A stretch of DNA of 64,000 bases from Methylococcaceae bacterium (GCA_013140705.1 JABFSH010000038.1:1-64000); one strand, 5' to 3'; shown: positions 27,228 through 38,442, counted from the stretch's first letter. Numbers and translations: made by a program. The notes: generated by a model not told the origin, from the sequence alone.

Positions 27228-27631
27228 ATCTAGCCCTCAGAAAGATGAAAAATTATCGTTGGCGTACTCAAGGAAATTTTATAAAGCCATTTTGCAATCT
27301 AACCGACTCTCCCCGATTCATTATCCCCGAATCTGCAAGATGAGCAATTAAAAAGGACAATAAGTTGATTCAAAAGCAAAATTTACCGATTTTAGGCCTA
27401 TCCCGTTTGGCACTGGAATGAGACCGGAACTCAGCCCCGGCAGTATAGCCCGTCAGGAGGGAGCAATGTGCAGAAACCGGCTTAATTCCAACACCATAAT
27501 AACGAGACATTGACAATATTTTTTGTAAATTATCTCACCCAAGTTGGGCTCATTGCTTTCTGCTCATGGTAACTTATAGCCAAATTAAATACGTAGTTGT
27601 ACCTTTTCTAGTTGCCCCAATGTTTCGATCG
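27228..27631. other. Intergenic region between ppiD and DUF1614
   Basis: 404 bp. No gene of normal size. A 15-codon frame at 27466-27513 on the plus strand has an excellent CAGGAGGGAG ribosome-binding site, but nothing else supports it. The promoter of the DUF1614 gene must lie here. Confidence 0.3.
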
Positions 27632-29494
27632 TTATTTACCATGAACAGTGATATCAGCTTCTTTCTGCAAACTGCCAACGACGGCTACGAATTCTGACTG
27701 ACCAAACGCTTTGGCGATATTTTTAGTCGCCAGGACAAGTTGCTTCTTATCGTCATCGCTCATAGCACCTTCTTTTACTTTTGACAGGCTGACAATAACC
27801 TGCTCCCCTGTAGATAGTTGCGTTATAAAGACACTGGGGCTATTGCCTACCGGCTTGGCCGCTTTAAAAACAACATCAATCAATTGCTCTGGTAATCCCG
27901 CACTTTTATTCCGTGTCAGCCCAGATTGCGACTTCACTTCCAGTTTATTGTCTGCAGCCACTTTTTGAATAGTCTCACCCGCCACTAATCGGGATTTAAG
28001 TTGTTTTGCTTTTTCAATGCTCTGCTGTTTGGCTTTTTCCGTTAACAATACGTCCGCAATTTCCTGCTTGACTTCATCCAAGCTGCGACGTGCGGCAACT
28101 TTGTGTTCCAAGAGACGAAGCACAACGACGCGATCGGTGCCCAGTTCGATCGGTGAACTGTTATTGCCTTGCAAAACTTCTTCAGAAAATGCCGCCGTAC
28201 GTATTTTCTCTTCGGATGCGATGCCGTCCCCCTTCTCTTTGGCAAAAAGACTGGACTTCTTGACTGGAGTGCTTAAAGCTTCAGCAACGGTTTGAAGGTT
28301 ATCAGGATTCTCGTAGCTCATTTCAGTCAGTTTTTCGCCAGCCTCATAGAAAGCATTTTCTGCCTGAGATTTTTGATACGCCTTTGCCACTTCGTCCTTG
28401 ACTGCTTCATAGGGTTTTATTTCACCTGGGACCAGTTCCGTTACTTTGATCAGGTGGTATCCAAATGCAGATTTTACAGGTTCGGATACTTCACCTAATT
28501 TCAGCTTGCTTGCAGCATCTTCAAAGGCCTTTTCCATAACGCCAACATTAAACAAACCTAAGTCACCACCATTTTTGGCTGTTGCTTTGTCATCTGACAC
28601 TGCTTTAGCCAATGCTACAAAATCCTTGCTTGCAAGATCCTTTCTGGCTTTCAATGCCTTTTCTAAAGCCGCTTTGTCATTGGTTTTATCGTTAATTGCG
28701 AAAAGAATATGACTGATTTTTCTTCTTTCTTGCGTGGTGTATTGATCTTTTTGTTCTTCATAGAATGGCTTAAGCTTGTCTTCTGCCACTTTGACCGTCT
28801 TGGCAATCGCATCAAGGGACAATTCTACATATTCAACGGATACTTGTTCCGGGGTTCGATACAAGTCTTGATGCTGCTGATAGTAAGCAGCAATTTCTTC
28901 CGCCTTAGGCTGTTCTAACGATTTGGTAACGGTAACTGTCACATAATCGAAGTCACGCTGTTGATTTTGAATTTTAAAAAATCGCTCTACATCATAATTC
29001 GTGGCAAAACTGCTATCGATGACGCTACGCTGTAACTGCTCCATGATAATCGCACTTTTGATTCTACTGACGAACTCTGCCGATGACATACGTTGTGAAC
29101 CAAGCAATGTTTTATATTGTTTGTCACTGAATTTGCCATCGACCTGAAAATAAGGTAACGCTTTTATGAAATCACGAGCCGTATCATCGGCTGCAACCAA
29201 GCCCTCAGCGTGGGCATATTGCAACAGCACTTCATCCTTAATTAATTTATCTAACGCTTGCTTTTTTATAATTTGTTCATCAATTGCAAGGCCTTGTAGA
29301 CTTTGACGAAATTGTTCATAGGCTTTATTAACATCTCGTTGATAAAAATCTTTTTTACCCACCGATGCGACCGGGGCCTCTTTCCCTGTATCCAAATAAT
29401 TATTGATACCCCACAACGCAAAAGGTACACAAATCACTATCAAGATACCCCATGCAAAAGCACCTTGCGCTTTTTCTCTAATTTTTGTCAGCAT
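27632..29494 (-). CDS. ppiD: Peptidyl-prolyl isomerase PpiD (SurA-like chaperone)
   Basis: 620 residues, the PpiD size. One N-terminal membrane anchor (residues about 12-34, GAFAWGILIVICVPFALWGI), a SurA_N-like chaperone domain and a parvulin domain at about 235-360 with RKISHILFAI and GGDLGLFNVGVMEKAFEDA. It assists folding of outer-membrane proteins in the periplasm. It lies next to hupB/lon as in E. coli, but separated by two tRNA genes and a terminator. Confidence 0.95.
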   Translation of the reverse strand: MLTKIREKAQGAFAWGILIVICVPFALWGINNYLDTGKEAPVASVGKKDFYQRDVNKAYEQFRQSLQGLAIDEQIIKKQALDKLIKDEVLLQYAHAEGLVAADDTARDFIKALPYFQVDGKFSDKQYKTLLGSQRMSSAEFVSRIKSAIIMEQLQRSVIDSSFATNYDVERFFKIQNQQRDFDYVTVTVTKSLEQPKAEEIAAYYQQHQDLYRTPEQVSVEYVELSLDAIAKTVKVAEDKLKPFYEEQKDQYTTQERRKISHILFAINDKTNDKAALEKALKARKDLASKDFVALAKAVSDDKATAKNGGDLGLFNVGVMEKAFEDAASKLKLGEVSEPVKSAFGYHLIKVTELVPGEIKPYEAVKDEVAKAYQKSQAENAFYEAGEKLTEMSYENPDNLQTVAEALSTPVKKSSLFAKEKGDGIASEEKIRTAAFSEEVLQGNNSSPIELGTDRVVVLRLLEHKVAARRSLDEVKQEIADVLLTEKAKQQSIEKAKQLKSRLVAGETIQKVAADNKLEVKSQSGLTRNKSAGLPEQLIDVVFKAAKPVGNSPSVFITQLSTGEQVIVSLSKVKEGAMSDDDKKQLVLATKNIAKAFGQSEFVAVVGSLQKEADITVHGK

Positions 29495-29542
29495 ATGATC
29501 AGTCCTGAAGAAACAACTTGATATTAAGCAAAAATTTTATTT

Positions 29543-29578
29543 AAAAAAAAAGCCCCGAACCGTCCGGTTCAGGGCTTT
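29543..29578 (-). terminator. Rho-independent terminator of the hupB/tRNA transcript
   Basis: Read on the minus strand: AAAGCCCTGAACCGG / CCGTTC-GGGGCTTT-type stem with a tight loop and a run of about nine T. It sits right after tRNA-Asp and before ppiD. Confidence 0.85.
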
Positions 29579-29583
29579 AGATT

Positions 29584-29660
29584 TGGCGGAGTGGACGGGG
29601 CTCGAACCCGCGACCCCCGGCGTGACAGGCCGGTATTCTGACCAACTGAACTACCACTCC
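29584..29660 (-). tRNA. tRNA-Asp (GTC)
   Basis: 77 nt with encoded CCA. Acceptor GGAGTGG pairs with the 3' CCACTCC; anticodon loop CTGTCAC; T-loop GGTTCGAGCC. The second 7-bp stem and the GG pair of the D-loop are present. Co-oriented with tRNA-Val, 6 bp away. Confidence 0.96.
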
Positions 29661-29666
29661 AAAGTC

Positions 29667-29742
29667 TGGTGGGTGCTGAGGGGTTCGAACCCCCGACCCT
29701 CGCCTTGTAAGGGCGATGCTCTCCCAGCTGAGCTAAGCACCC
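29667..29742 (-). tRNA. tRNA-Val (TAC)
   Basis: 76 nt with encoded CCA. Acceptor GGGTGCT, anticodon loop CTTACAA, T-arm GGGGTTCGAACCCC. Lies 12 bp after the hupB stop and probably shares its transcript. Confidence 0.96.
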
Positions 29743-29754
29743 GACTAATACAAA

Positions 29755-30027
29755 CTAGTTTACCGCATCTTTTAAAGATTTACCAGCTTTAAATGAAGGA
29801 ACCTTTGCTGCTTGAATAGTAATTTCTCTTCCCGTCTGTGGATTACGACCTTTTCGCTCCGCTCTTTCCTTTACAGAATATGTTCCAAAACCAACTAAAG
29901 CAACAGAATCGCCATTTTTTAGCGCACTTGTAACCGCATTAATAAAGCCATCCAATGCCCGACCGGCATCCGCTTTTGTTAGTTCTGCAGATTCTGCGAT
30001 AGCATCAATCAGTTCCGATTTATTCAT
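29755..30027 (-). CDS. hupB: DNA-binding protein HU-beta
   Basis: 90 residues from ATG 30027 ([18 protein letters not shown]), the standard HU length; the extended frame to 30048 is not needed. The DNA-binding arm is [20 protein letters not shown]. It is a nucleoid protein. Position downstream of lon matches E. coli lon-hupB-ppiD order. Followed by two tRNA genes. Confidence 0.97.
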   Translation of the reverse strand: MNKSELIDAIAESAELTKADAGRALDGFINAVTSALKNGDSVALVGFGTYSVKERAERKGRNPQTGREITIQAAKVPSFKAGKSLKDAVN

Positions 30028-30213
30028 TATTCCCCCTAAGGAAGTCAATTATTAAGTATATTCAGAAGACAAGCGTGAGTTATTCTTATGCTCAGATCCA
30101 ATAACACAAGAACAACGTTTATTTATATATTAGCCCTCAGGTAGTGTCAAGCTAAAAGCTCCAGAGGTCATGATTTTGTAGCTCGTAGCCTCTTGGCCTG
30201 CTTACGAATAGAC

Positions 30214-32637
30214 TTAGTGTGCGGTAAGTCCCTTTTTTATTTTTTTTCCTGAATCGACTTCATTTTTACCCTGCTCTTCGGATTCAGAGCTACCTACAGG
30301 AACGGGCATATATTGCAATGCAACAGCGAGTACCTGATCAATCCAATGAACCGCAATGATTTCCAGATTTTGCTTAATATTTTCAGGTATCTCGACCAAA
30401 TCCTTTTCATTATCCGCAGGTATCAGCACTGTTGTAATACCTCCACGATGAGCTGCCAGTAACTTTTCTTTCAGGCCGCCAATGGGTAACACTTCTCCGC
30501 GCAGGGTGATTTCACCGGTCATTGCCACATTCGCCCGTACGGGTATTTTTGTTAATGCCGAAATGATTGCTGTACACATGCCGATGCCGGCGCTTGGTCC
30601 ATCTTTAGGCGTTGCACCTTCCGGGACATGAATGTGAATATCATTTTTTTGGAACAATTCATTATCTATACCTAAAACTTCTGAACGGCTTCTGACAACG
30701 GTCATCGCGGCTTCTATCGATTCTTTCATGACCTCGCCCAGCTTACCGGTTGCAGAATGCTTCCCTTTACCAGGTATGACCGCCGTTTCGATCGTCAGCA
30801 ATTCTCCACCAACCTCAGTCCATGCCAGCCCGGTCACCTGTCCAATTTGATCTCGCTCTTCGGCAAGCCCATAGTCGAATCGTCTGACGCCCAAATAAGC
30901 ATTCAAATTCTCAGGTGTGATTTTGATTTCTTCAGCACGCGGATTCAATAACAAGTCCTTAACCACTTTTCGGCAAACTTTTGAAATATCTCTCTCTAGA
31001 CTTCTAACTCCGGCTTCCCGCGAATAATAACGAATCATGTCTCTGACAGCCGCTTCAGAAATACTAATTTCTTTCGTTTCAAGGCCATTGTTTTTAACCT
31101 GTTTAGGTATCAAATAGCGGATGGCAATATTAATTTTTTCGTCTTCCGTGTAACCGGCAAGACGAATAACTTCCATCCTGTCCAGTAACGCCGGAGGAAT
31201 ATTCATGGTATTGGCGGTCGCGACAAACATGACATCTGATAAATCAAAGTCCACTTCCAGATAGTGATCGGAAAATGTATGGTTCTGTTCTGGATCTAGA
31301 ACCTCTAACAAGGCTGATGCAGGATCACCACGAAAATCAGCTGCCATTTTATCTATTTCATCCAGTAAAAACATGGGATTTCGCGTTTTCACCTTGGCCA
31401 GATTCTGTAATATTTTACCCGGCATTGATCCGATGTAAGTTCGGCGATGACCACGGATTTCAGCCTCATCTCGCATTCCCCCTAGGGCCATACGCACGTA
31501 CTTTCGATTCGTCGCTCTGGCGATAGACTCACCCAGAGAGGTTTTACCCACTCCCGGAGGCCCCACTAAACACAAAATGGGGCCCTTTAATTGTTTTACA
31601 CGCTGCTGTACGGCAAGATATTCGAGTATCCGCTCCTTAACTTTCTCTAACCCGTAATGCTCTTCTTCCAGAACCTGTTCAGCCAGTTTCAAATCATGCC
31701 GTACTTTGGTTTTTTTCTTCCAGGGAACATTAACCATCCAGTCAATATAGTTTCGAACGACCGTCGCTTCAGCCGACATTGGCGACATCAACTTTAACTT
31801 GTTCAGTTCAGCATCCGCTTTAGTTCTTGCTTCTTTGGGCATGCCAGCACTTTCAATTTTATTTTCCAGTTCTTCAACTTCATTGGGCACATCCTCCATT
31901 TCGCCCAATTCCTTTTGAATTGCTTTCATCTGCTCATTTAGATAATACTCCCTTTGATTTTTCTCCATTTGCTGCTTTACACGAACTCGTATTCTTTTCT
32001 CCATTTCCAACAAATCTACTTCGCCTTCCATCAGCGTCATTAAATTCTCTAAACGTTGTTCAATGTCTGCCGTTTCCAGTATCGACTGCTTTTCATTGAC
32101 CTTAAGACTCATGTGAGCAGCCATGGTATCAGCCAGGCGACTAGGATCATCAATCCCGGACAACGAATTTAATACTTCAGGAGGGATCTTGCTGTTTAGC
32201 TTGATGTACTGATCAAATGAATTGATAACTGTTCGCTGTAAGACATCAAGTTCTTGTTCCGATACATTTAAAATATCTTCAAGGGGAATAACCGCCGCCG
32301 AATAAAAACTGGCAGTCTCTTTATAACTCATTACTTGACTTCGCTGACAACCTTCAACTAAAACCTTGACAGTTCCATCAGGCAATTTAAGTAGTTGGAG
32401 AATATTTGCCAGGGTTCCGACCAGATAAAGATCAGTAAAATCCGGCTCATCAATTTCTGCTTCCTTTTGAGCCACTAACAATATCTGCTTGTTATCTTTC
32501 ATTGCAGCATCTAACGCATCTATAGACCGCTCACGACCTACAAATAGTGGGATTACCATATGAGGATAAACTACAACATCTCTTAAAGGTAATACCGGAA
32601 TCAAAACATTTGTTTCTGTCATATTAAGCGCTTCCAT
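30214..32637 (-). CDS. lon: ATP-dependent protease Lon
   Basis: 807 residues. N-terminal substrate domain ([23 protein letters not shown]), AAA+ module with Walker [10 protein letters not shown] and Walker B FLLDEIDK, and the Ser-Lys protease domain with [10 protein letters not shown] and [17 protein letters not shown] 32637 has AGAAGG upstream; ATG 32622 is an alternative. It degrades damaged and regulatory proteins. It ends in [10 protein letters not shown]. Confidence 0.97.
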   Translation of the reverse strand: MEALNMTETNVLIPVLPLRDVVVYPHMVIPLFVGRERSIDALDAAMKDNKQILLVAQKEAEIDEPDFTDLYLVGTLANILQLLKLPDGTVKVLVEGCQRSQVMSYKETASFYSAAVIPLEDILNVSEQELDVLQRTVINSFDQYIKLNSKIPPEVLNSLSGIDDPSRLADTMAAHMSLKVNEKQSILETADIEQRLENLMTLMEGEVDLLEMEKRIRVRVKQQMEKNQREYYLNEQMKAIQKELGEMEDVPNEVEELENKIESAGMPKEARTKADAELNKLKLMSPMSAEATVVRNYIDWMVNVPWKKKTKVRHDLKLAEQVLEEEHYGLEKVKERILEYLAVQQRVKQLKGPILCLVGPPGVGKTSLGESIARATNRKYVRMALGGMRDEAEIRGHRRTYIGSMPGKILQNLAKVKTRNPMFLLDEIDKMAADFRGDPASALLEVLDPEQNHTFSDHYLEVDFDLSDVMFVATANTMNIPPALLDRMEVIRLAGYTEDEKINIAIRYLIPKQVKNNGLETKEISISEAAVRDMIRYYSREAGVRSLERDISKVCRKVVKDLLLNPRAEEIKITPENLNAYLGVRRFDYGLAEERDQIGQVTGLAWTEVGGELLTIETAVIPGKGKHSATGKLGEVMKESIEAAMTVVRSRSEVLGIDNELFQKNDIHIHVPEGATPKDGPSAGIGMCTAIISALTKIPVRANVAMTGEITLRGEVLPIGGLKEKLLAAHRGGITTVLIPADNEKDLVEIPENIKQNLEIIAVHWIDQVLAVALQYMPVPVGSSESEEQGKNEVDSGKKIKKGLTAH

Positions 32638-32675
32638 AATTGGAACCTTCTGGCTGTTTTCTTGAGAAAAAAGAG

Positions 32676-32703
32676 ATATTGGGGCAACAAACAGAATAGC
32701 AAG
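32676..32703 (-). promoter_or_regulatory. Possible sigma-32 promoter of lon
   Basis: On the minus strand CTTGCT (32703-32698), 13 bases, CCCCAATAT (32684-32676), about 40 bp before ATG 32637. The -10 half fits the sigma-32 consensus well, the -35 half partly. lon is a known heat-shock gene in enterics. Confidence 0.5.
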
Positions 32704-32912
32704 GACAGGAAAAATACTTTTTTCAACTATCTCCAGTATTCGAACGTTTTGAGTGGTGACTATTGAGCAAAAAGCCGTGATATAGAATCACGTTTTCATT
32801 AAGGTATATTGCATAAACGTCCAATTCTGCAAAAACCGGCAAATTGTTATTTACACTTCAACCAACTAATAAGAGTTTTGCAAAAACTCCTAATGTTCCT
32901 ATCGATTGAGTT

Positions 32913-34187
32913 TCAAGATTCGGCAGAAGCTGTTTTCTTTTCAGCCTCATAAACCAGATAGGGCTCTGATTGACCTAAAATAACACTTTCATCGACAACA
33001 ACCTTGCAGATATTGTCGGCAGAAGGCAACTCATACATGGTGTTTAAAAGTACATTTTCCACAATGGTTCGTAAACCCCGTGCGCCTGTTTTTCTTTCCA
33101 TGGCTTTGCGAGCAATCGCAATCAGTGAATCTTCGCGGAATTCCAGATCAGCACCTTCCATCTCAAATAAATGCTTGTATTGCTTGATCAACGCATTTTT
33201 AGGTTCGGTTAATATCTGCATCAAAGCTTTCTCGTCCAGTTCGTCCAGCGTTGCAATAACAGGGAGACGACCTACAAACTCGGGTATTAACCCATACTTG
33301 ATTAAATCTTCAGATTCAACTTCGGCGAAAAGTTGTCCTACATTCTTGGATTCATCTTTAGTTTTAACATCAGCCGAAAATCCTATGCCGCCCTTTTCAG
33401 AACGTGCTTTAATAACACGATCAAGTCCTGCAAAAGCGCCTCCCACTATAAATAGAATATTAGCGGTATTCACTTGTAAAAATTCTTGTTGGGGATGCTT
33501 TCTGCCACCTTGCGGAGGTACAGAAGCAACAGTGCCTTCAATCAATTTTAATAAAGCCTGCTGTACGCCTTCACCTGACACGTCTCTGGTTATAGAGGGA
33601 TTATCAGATTTTCTGGAAATTTTATCGATTTCATCGATATAGACAATGCCTGTTTCAGCCTTCTCAACATCGTAATCACACTTCTGCAGAATTTTTTGGA
33701 TGATGTTTTCTACGTCCTCACCAACATAACCGGCTTCAGTAAGGGTAGTTGCATCAGCGATGGTAAAAGGGACGTCCAGCAAGCGCGCCAATGTCTCAGC
33801 TAATAACGTTTTGCCAGATCCTGTGGGTCCGATTAAAAGGATGTTGCTTTTGGCTAATTCAACATCATCTTTTTTTGTTTTACTGCGTAACCTTTTGTAA
33901 TGATTGTAGACGGCAACGGCCAGAGTTTTCTTGGCCCGCTCCTGACCAATCACATATGCGTCTAACTCTTCTTTAATTTCCTTTGGTTTCGGCAGTTTTC
34001 CCGAACTAAACGAAGACGTATCTTCTTGCAACTCATCCTTAATAATATCGTTACAAAGCTCAACACATTCATCGCATACATAAACGGATGGTCCGGCAAT
34101 AAGTTTTCTTACTTCATGCTGACTCTTTCCACAAAAGGAGCAATAAAGCAGCTTATCGTCGTCTTTACCGTTTTTGTCAATACTCAT
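32913..34187 (-). CDS. clpX: ClpX ATPase subunit of ClpXP
   Basis: 424 residues from ATG 34187 ([16 protein letters not shown]); the frame runs up to 34202. N-terminal zinc-binding domain CSFCGK...CDECVELC, Walker A GPTGSGKT, Walker B YIDEIDKI, sensor region [10 protein letters not shown] and the IGF-type loop region that docks ClpP. It unfolds substrates for ClpP, whose gene lies 87 bp upstream. Confidence 0.97.
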   Translation of the reverse strand: MSIDKNGKDDDKLLYCSFCGKSQHEVRKLIAGPSVYVCDECVELCNDIIKDELQEDTSSFSSGKLPKPKEIKEELDAYVIGQERAKKTLAVAVYNHYKRLRSKTKKDDVELAKSNILLIGPTGSGKTLLAETLARLLDVPFTIADATTLTEAGYVGEDVENIIQKILQKCDYDVEKAETGIVYIDEIDKISRKSDNPSITRDVSGEGVQQALLKLIEGTVASVPPQGGRKHPQQEFLQVNTANILFIVGGAFAGLDRVIKARSEKGGIGFSADVKTKDESKNVGQLFAEVESEDLIKYGLIPEFVGRLPVIATLDELDEKALMQILTEPKNALIKQYKHLFEMEGADLEFREDSLIAIARKAMERKTGARGLRTIVENVLLNTMYELPSADNICKVVVDESVILGQSEPYLVYEAEKKTASAES

Positions 34188-34273
34188 AGCGAACTCCCGC
34201 AAACATCAATAGAAATGTATTGATTTCAATATAGTATAAAAGAATATATCGAATTGAATAAAAATACCATCCG

Positions 34274-34921
34274 TTATTTATCGGAACTCGCCGTTCGGGT
34301 CGACAAAACTTTATCAATCAATCCATAACTTACCGCATCATTCGCACTTAAAAAATTATCTCTGTCCGTGTCCAACTGGATTTTATCTATCGGTTGACCT
34401 GTATGACTTGCAAGAATTCTATTCAGCTTTTCTCTGATTGACAGAATTTCTCTGGCATGAATATCAATATCAGAGGCCTGCCCCTGAAATCCCCCTAATG
34501 GCTGATGTATCATCATTCGAGAATGCGGCAAACAATAGCGCTTGCCTTTGGCCCCACCCGTTAACAACAATGCTCCCATACTGGCTGCCTGTCCTATGCA
34601 CATAGTACTAACGTCAGGCTTAATAAATTGCATCGTATCGTAAATGGACATGCCGGCTGTCACCGAACCGCCCGGGGAATTGATGTATAAATGAATATCT
34701 TTATCCGGGTTTTCTGACTCAAGAAAGAGCAATTGGGCAACAACCAGATTGGCCATGTAATCTTCAACCTGGCCTACAAGAAAAATTACCCGCTCTTTGA
34801 GCAGTCTTGAATAAATATCGAAAGAACGTTCACCTCTCGCCGTTTGTTCGATAACAATCGGCACTAAACCACCTGCCGCTTCTGGAGATGTCAATTGATT
34901 CTTCATAGTATTAATGTACAT
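34274..34921 (-). CDS. clpP: ClpP proteolytic subunit
   Basis: 215 residues. Catalytic triad visible as Ser in [11 protein letters not shown], His in [10 protein letters not shown], Asp in TDRDNFLSA. The N-terminal region [22 protein letters not shown] is the conserved axial-loop segment. ATG 34906 is an alternative start. It lies 15 bp after tig in a tig-clpP-clpX operon. Confidence 0.97.
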   Translation of the reverse strand: MYINTMKNQLTSPEAAGGLVPIVIEQTARGERSFDIYSRLLKERVIFLVGQVEDYMANLVVAQLLFLESENPDKDIHLYINSPGGSVTAGMSIYDTMQFIKPDVSTMCIGQAASMGALLLTGGAKGKRYCLPHSRMMIHQPLGGFQGQASDIDIHAREILSIREKLNRILASHTGQPIDKIQLDTDRDNFLSANDAVSYGLIDKVLSTRTASSDK

Positions 34922-34936
34922 TAGAAACCCTGTATA

Positions 34937-36238
34937 TTATCGTTTGTCCATGACGTCGCCAAAGCTTATAGCCGATTCTGATACTTTCGACTGAGAGACT
35001 AACCATTCAATAGTTTGATCTTCCAAGACCATTTGTTGCACATCATTCAGCCGTTTTGGATCTGCGTAATACCAATTTACTACGTCCTCAGGGCGCTCAT
35101 AACTCTTTGCCATGTCTTCAATAGTTGATCGTACTTTGTTCGCGTCCAGCTGTATTGTATTTTTTTGTATAATTTCGGCCATAATTAGGCCCAGAGTGAC
35201 ACGCCTTTTCGCCTGTTCTTCGAAAACATCGGTGGGTAGTTGCAAGTCTTGCAAATTAATTTTCTGCTTTTTTGCCGTTTGCTTGTAGGGTTCCATCAGA
35301 TTTTCAATTTCTTGATCAACTAGCGTAGTTGGAACGGCAATTTGAATTTTTGCATACAAGGCATCCATCACTGCATTTTTCAATTTAGCATGTAAGGCCT
35401 GAATCAATTCCCTTTCCATGTTATTTCTAACATCTTCACGAAATGAAGCAACTGAACCTTCTTCTACACCATATTCTTTAATGAACGCCTCATCAACGTC
35501 AGGCAACTTAGGCTCTTCAACTTTAGTAACCTCAATTTGAAACTCAGCCTCTTTTCCGGCCAATTTTGCATTTCCATAATCTTCAGGGAATGTAACTGAA
35601 AAATTTTTACTTTCTCCAGCTTTAATTCCAATTAAATTATCCTCAAAGCCAGGAATCATTTTTTTAGCGCCAATTTCAACGTAAAAATCCTCCACTTTAC
35701 CATCAGTAAAATTTTCACTTTCAGACGTCCCTGAAAAATTGATTGTCATCCTATCCTGGTCCGCTGATTCGCGCTCAACTAGAACCCAATATTTTTTTTG
35801 TGCTCTGAGTTTTTCTATCATGTCATCAACGTCGATATCTTCAACCTTAGAAACAGGGCGAACTATCTCAAGCTGGTCAACTCCTTCCAATGATATTTCC
35901 GGATAAACCTCAAATTCAGCTGTGTATTTGAAACCTTCATTTTCATCTGAAGGATGAATGTGTGGATATCCTGCAGGTTTTAAATCATGATTTTGTATAG
36001 CTTCGTAGTAAGTGGATTGAATCAAGTCTCCGGTTATTTCACCGCGAACTCTATCACCAAACATCTTTTTAACTACGTGCGGAGGTACTTTGCCTGGACG
36101 AAAACCATCAATTTTTACTTCTCGCGCTAGTGACTTTAACCGCGCAGCCATTTTTTCCTGAACAACCTCTTCAGGCACGCTAACAGTCATCTTTCTGCTT
36201 AACTCTGATGTCTTTTCGACAGAAACTTGCATTTCCAT
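34937..36238 (-). CDS. tig: Trigger factor
   Basis: 433 residues. Ribosome-docking signature GFRPGKVPPHVVKKMFG at residues about 45-62, FKBP-type PPIase domain around 150-245 (DRMTINFSG...GFEDNLIGIKAGE), and a helical chaperone C-terminus. It binds nascent chains at the ribosome exit. First gene of tig-clpP-clpX. ATG 36232 is a possible alternative start. Confidence 0.97.
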   Translation of the reverse strand: MEMQVSVEKTSELSRKMTVSVPEEVVQEKMAARLKSLAREVKIDGFRPGKVPPHVVKKMFGDRVRGEITGDLIQSTYYEAIQNHDLKPAGYPHIHPSDENEGFKYTAEFEVYPEISLEGVDQLEIVRPVSKVEDIDVDDMIEKLRAQKKYWVLVERESADQDRMTINFSGTSESENFTDGKVEDFYVEIGAKKMIPGFEDNLIGIKAGESKNFSVTFPEDYGNAKLAGKEAEFQIEVTKVEEPKLPDVDEAFIKEYGVEEGSVASFREDVRNNMERELIQALHAKLKNAVMDALYAKIQIAVPTTLVDQEIENLMEPYKQTAKKQKINLQDLQLPTDVFEEQAKRRVTLGLIMAEIIQKNTIQLDANKVRSTIEDMAKSYERPEDVVNWYYADPKRLNDVQQMVLEDQTIEWLVSQSKVSESAISFGDVMDKR

Positions 36239-36328
36239 ACCTCACACATTTAAAAATTTATATTACCGGAAACGGCTTTAAAGAACTGATAACAAACGAC
36301 CCAAATCGCTTGTTTTGATTGATCTGAG

Positions 36329-36414
36329 TGGTGCGAATGGAGAGACTCGAACTCTCACAGGAAACCTACTGGAACCTAAATCCAGCGCGTCTACCAGTTC
36401 CGCCACATTCGCAC
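36329..36414 (-). tRNA. tRNA-Leu (TAG)
   Basis: 86 nt with encoded CCA. Acceptor GTGCGAA, D-arm GGCGGAACTGGTAGACGC, anticodon loop TTTAGGT, long variable arm, T-arm with GTTCGAGTC. Class II tRNA shape fits Leu. It lies upstream of tig on the same strand. Confidence 0.95.
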
Positions 36415-36605
36415 ATAGAGTGAACTTGTCATTATAGCCTTGAATAAGTAATCTCATCAACCACTATAATTTTATACGCTGTTTCTTAAACTCACCTTTG
36501 TGTCGATTTAATCACATTATCACCACATCCGTCGGATGTTTCCTTGTTAATTTCATTATAGTTACTAAAATTAAATCATATCCCAACATTTAAATGGAGA
36601 ATACC

Positions 36606-36848
36606 ATGAACATATCATCTGGAGTCAATTTACTCTACACAGCTCAACAAAGATCAGATAATGCAGCTAGAGAGATTGTGGGACAATTCTTAAAAAAAAC
36701 CGACATGAGCAGTACAAATTACAAATCCGAAGATCTAATTAAACCAGTACTTGATTTAAAACGCGCCGAATTGGAAACTTCAGCCGCAACGAAAATTATC
36801 GAAGCCGATAAAAATACAATCGGATCTTTATTGGATATCGAGATTTGA
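36606..36848 (+). CDS. Small hypothetical protein
   Basis: 80 residues from ATG 36606, chosen for the GGAGAA 8 nt upstream; ATG 36594 is also in frame. The protein is polar and probably helical, with an AELETSAATKIIEADKNTIGSLLDIEI tail that faintly recalls the C-terminal coiled segment of flagellar rod proteins; that likeness is too weak for a call. It converges on a radical SAM gene, their stop codons almost touching. Confidence 0.6.
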   Translation: MNISSGVNLLYTAQQRSDNAAREIVGQFLKKTDMSSTNYKSEDLIKPVLDLKRAELETSAATKIIEADKNTIGSLLDIEI

Positions 36849-36849
36849 C

Positions 36850-37701
36850 TTAGACACTCACTGAAACATCAAAACCTAACGCTCTAATTTCTTCGGCAAA
36901 TTCATTTATGGTGTCCAGTGGTAACGACTCTAGTTTGACTGACTCCGGTTGCATTGAAGGTCTCGCTATACTGTACAACAGTATACACTTAATATCGGTG
37001 GTCGAAATTAGCGTCTTTAATACCGCTATCAACGCAATTCTTTCGTGAAATGTTAATCCCTGATTATCGTAACTAAACAAACAGATCTGCAATTTGGTCT
37101 GACATAACTGGGCGGAAAGTTTCATATTCCGGATGGCCGAATCTATGCTTTGCCCAGTATTATTGATTAAACGTCTACCGTCTCCTGTCGCACTATCTAG
37201 CTTGAACCAGACTTCGCCACCAAATTGGTTTAACCTCCTCAATCCTTCTTGAACTCTTGTTTTGTTCAATAAACTTCCATTTGTAATGAGTACAAAATCG
37301 CTCTTTGGAAATACACCAAATTCATTCGCGATATTCCCGATCATCTGCACGGCACCAGCAAATTCTCTTAGACTGGTTGGCTCTCCATTACCCGCGATGG
37401 CTATATCCTTGATGACACGTTGTTTCTCTTCTATCTCAAATCGATCATAGAAATTCCCAATCACAATATGATCGAGAAAAAATCTTAGTTCCTTTTCGAG
37501 CAATCGAAAATCAATATCAGGCGCGGCGCCAAACTTGAGATTAGGAACCTGGCAATAAATACACCGCCAGTTGCAGCCATTATTGGTATTGAAATTTATA
37601 CCGACGGACATCCCACCTGTGCGCCTCGAAATGACAGGATAAACATATTTAAGGCCCACAATATCGGAGCAATGATTTGTTGTTGACAATTTTGACTTCA
37701 T
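36850..37701 (-). CDS. Radical SAM protein of unknown function
   Basis: 283 residues. The SAM-cluster motif CX3CX2C is in NNGCNWRCIYCQVPN near residues 42-52, followed by a GNGEPTSL segment (the GxGEP pattern of SAM binding) and FVLITNGSLL. It lacks a visible C-terminal SPASM or other auxiliary-cluster domain. The GNGEPT form is seen in organic-radical activases and wyosine-type enzymes, but I cannot name a substrate. No obvious precursor peptide or partner is nearby except the small protein converging on it. Confidence 0.8.
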   Translation of the reverse strand: MKSKLSTTNHCSDIVGLKYVYPVISRRTGGMSVGINFNTNNGCNWRCIYCQVPNLKFGAAPDIDFRLLEKELRFFLDHIVIGNFYDRFEIEEKQRVIKDIAIAGNGEPTSLREFAGAVQMIGNIANEFGVFPKSDFVLITNGSLLNKTRVQEGLRRLNQFGGEVWFKLDSATGDGRRLINNTGQSIDSAIRNMKLSAQLCQTKLQICLFSYDNQGLTFHERIALIAVLKTLISTTDIKCILLYSIARPSMQPESVKLESLPLDTINEFAEEIRALGFDVSVSV

Positions 37702-37914
37702 ACGCCAATTCGGCCCCTTAGATGGTGACTAAATTTTAAGTGAATAAGATATTTGCTACAAAAACTTCGAACCTTTGATTAAAGCAATCCGCTAAGATTG
37801 ATTTACAATCAATATACCTTCATCGAAGAATCCTCCATCAAAAAACACCAATCATCCAATTCCCTTTCTGATAAATTATGTGGTAATTTTTGTAGTCTTC
37901 CACTTGCAAAAACT

Positions 37915-38439
37915 ATGATTATTAGAATTTTTTTACTGTTAGCCCTGAGCTCCATCATTTCGCTCCTAGCTGCCGATGTCGCTGCAAGGATAAGTTTGAC
38001 CCAAATTACGAGCAGTCTTACGCAATTGGGGATAGCCCTCATGCTTATAGCGTTTAATTTATTGGTTTTGAAAGTCTTATTAGCACTATTTAAATCAACT
38101 ATTTTATCTGTTACTGATTATTTTTCTGCTCAAAACAGCAATAAACGACGCTTTCTTTATTTTCAAGCAAAACGGAATCAGTCTAACCGTCTGTTTTATT
38201 TCAAAACATTACAAATACGTTATTTTGCACAACATGAAATAAACAGGCTGCTCATTAAAGATAATCAACGACAACTCAAATCTTTATCACAAGCGATACA
38301 AAAAGACATCCAGTTAAAACAAAATGACATCCCCGCAACAACTTTCAAACAACTGCAATGTGAAAACAGGACCTATTTAAATCGGCAGGATATGGAAGCG
38401 TTATTAAAACTGCAGCAAAGAATTTCCACACTCGATTAA
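37915..38439 (+). CDS. Hypothetical membrane protein
   Basis: 174 residues from ATG 37915; the frame is open to TTG 37798 but the extra 39 residues look non-coding. Two membrane segments near the N-terminus (IFLLLALSSIISLLAADVAA and IALMLIAFNLLVLKVLLALF) are followed by a basic, Gln-rich helical region. No known domain. It ends 3 bp before the next gene, so the two are co-translated partners. Confidence 0.6.
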   Translation: MIIRIFLLLALSSIISLLAADVAARISLTQITSSLTQLGIALMLIAFNLLVLKVLLALFKSTILSVTDYFSAQNSNKRRFLYFQAKRNQSNRLFYFKTLQIRYFAQHEINRLLIKDNQRQLKSLSQAIQKDIQLKQNDIPATTFKQLQCENRTYLNRQDMEALLKLQQRISTLD

Positions 38440-38442
38440 GTT

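Noticed and set aside
27466-27513. 15-codon frame with an excellent ribosome-binding site
   Set aside because: Too short and without any conservation signal; could be chance or a small leader, but nothing downstream on the plus strand would use it.
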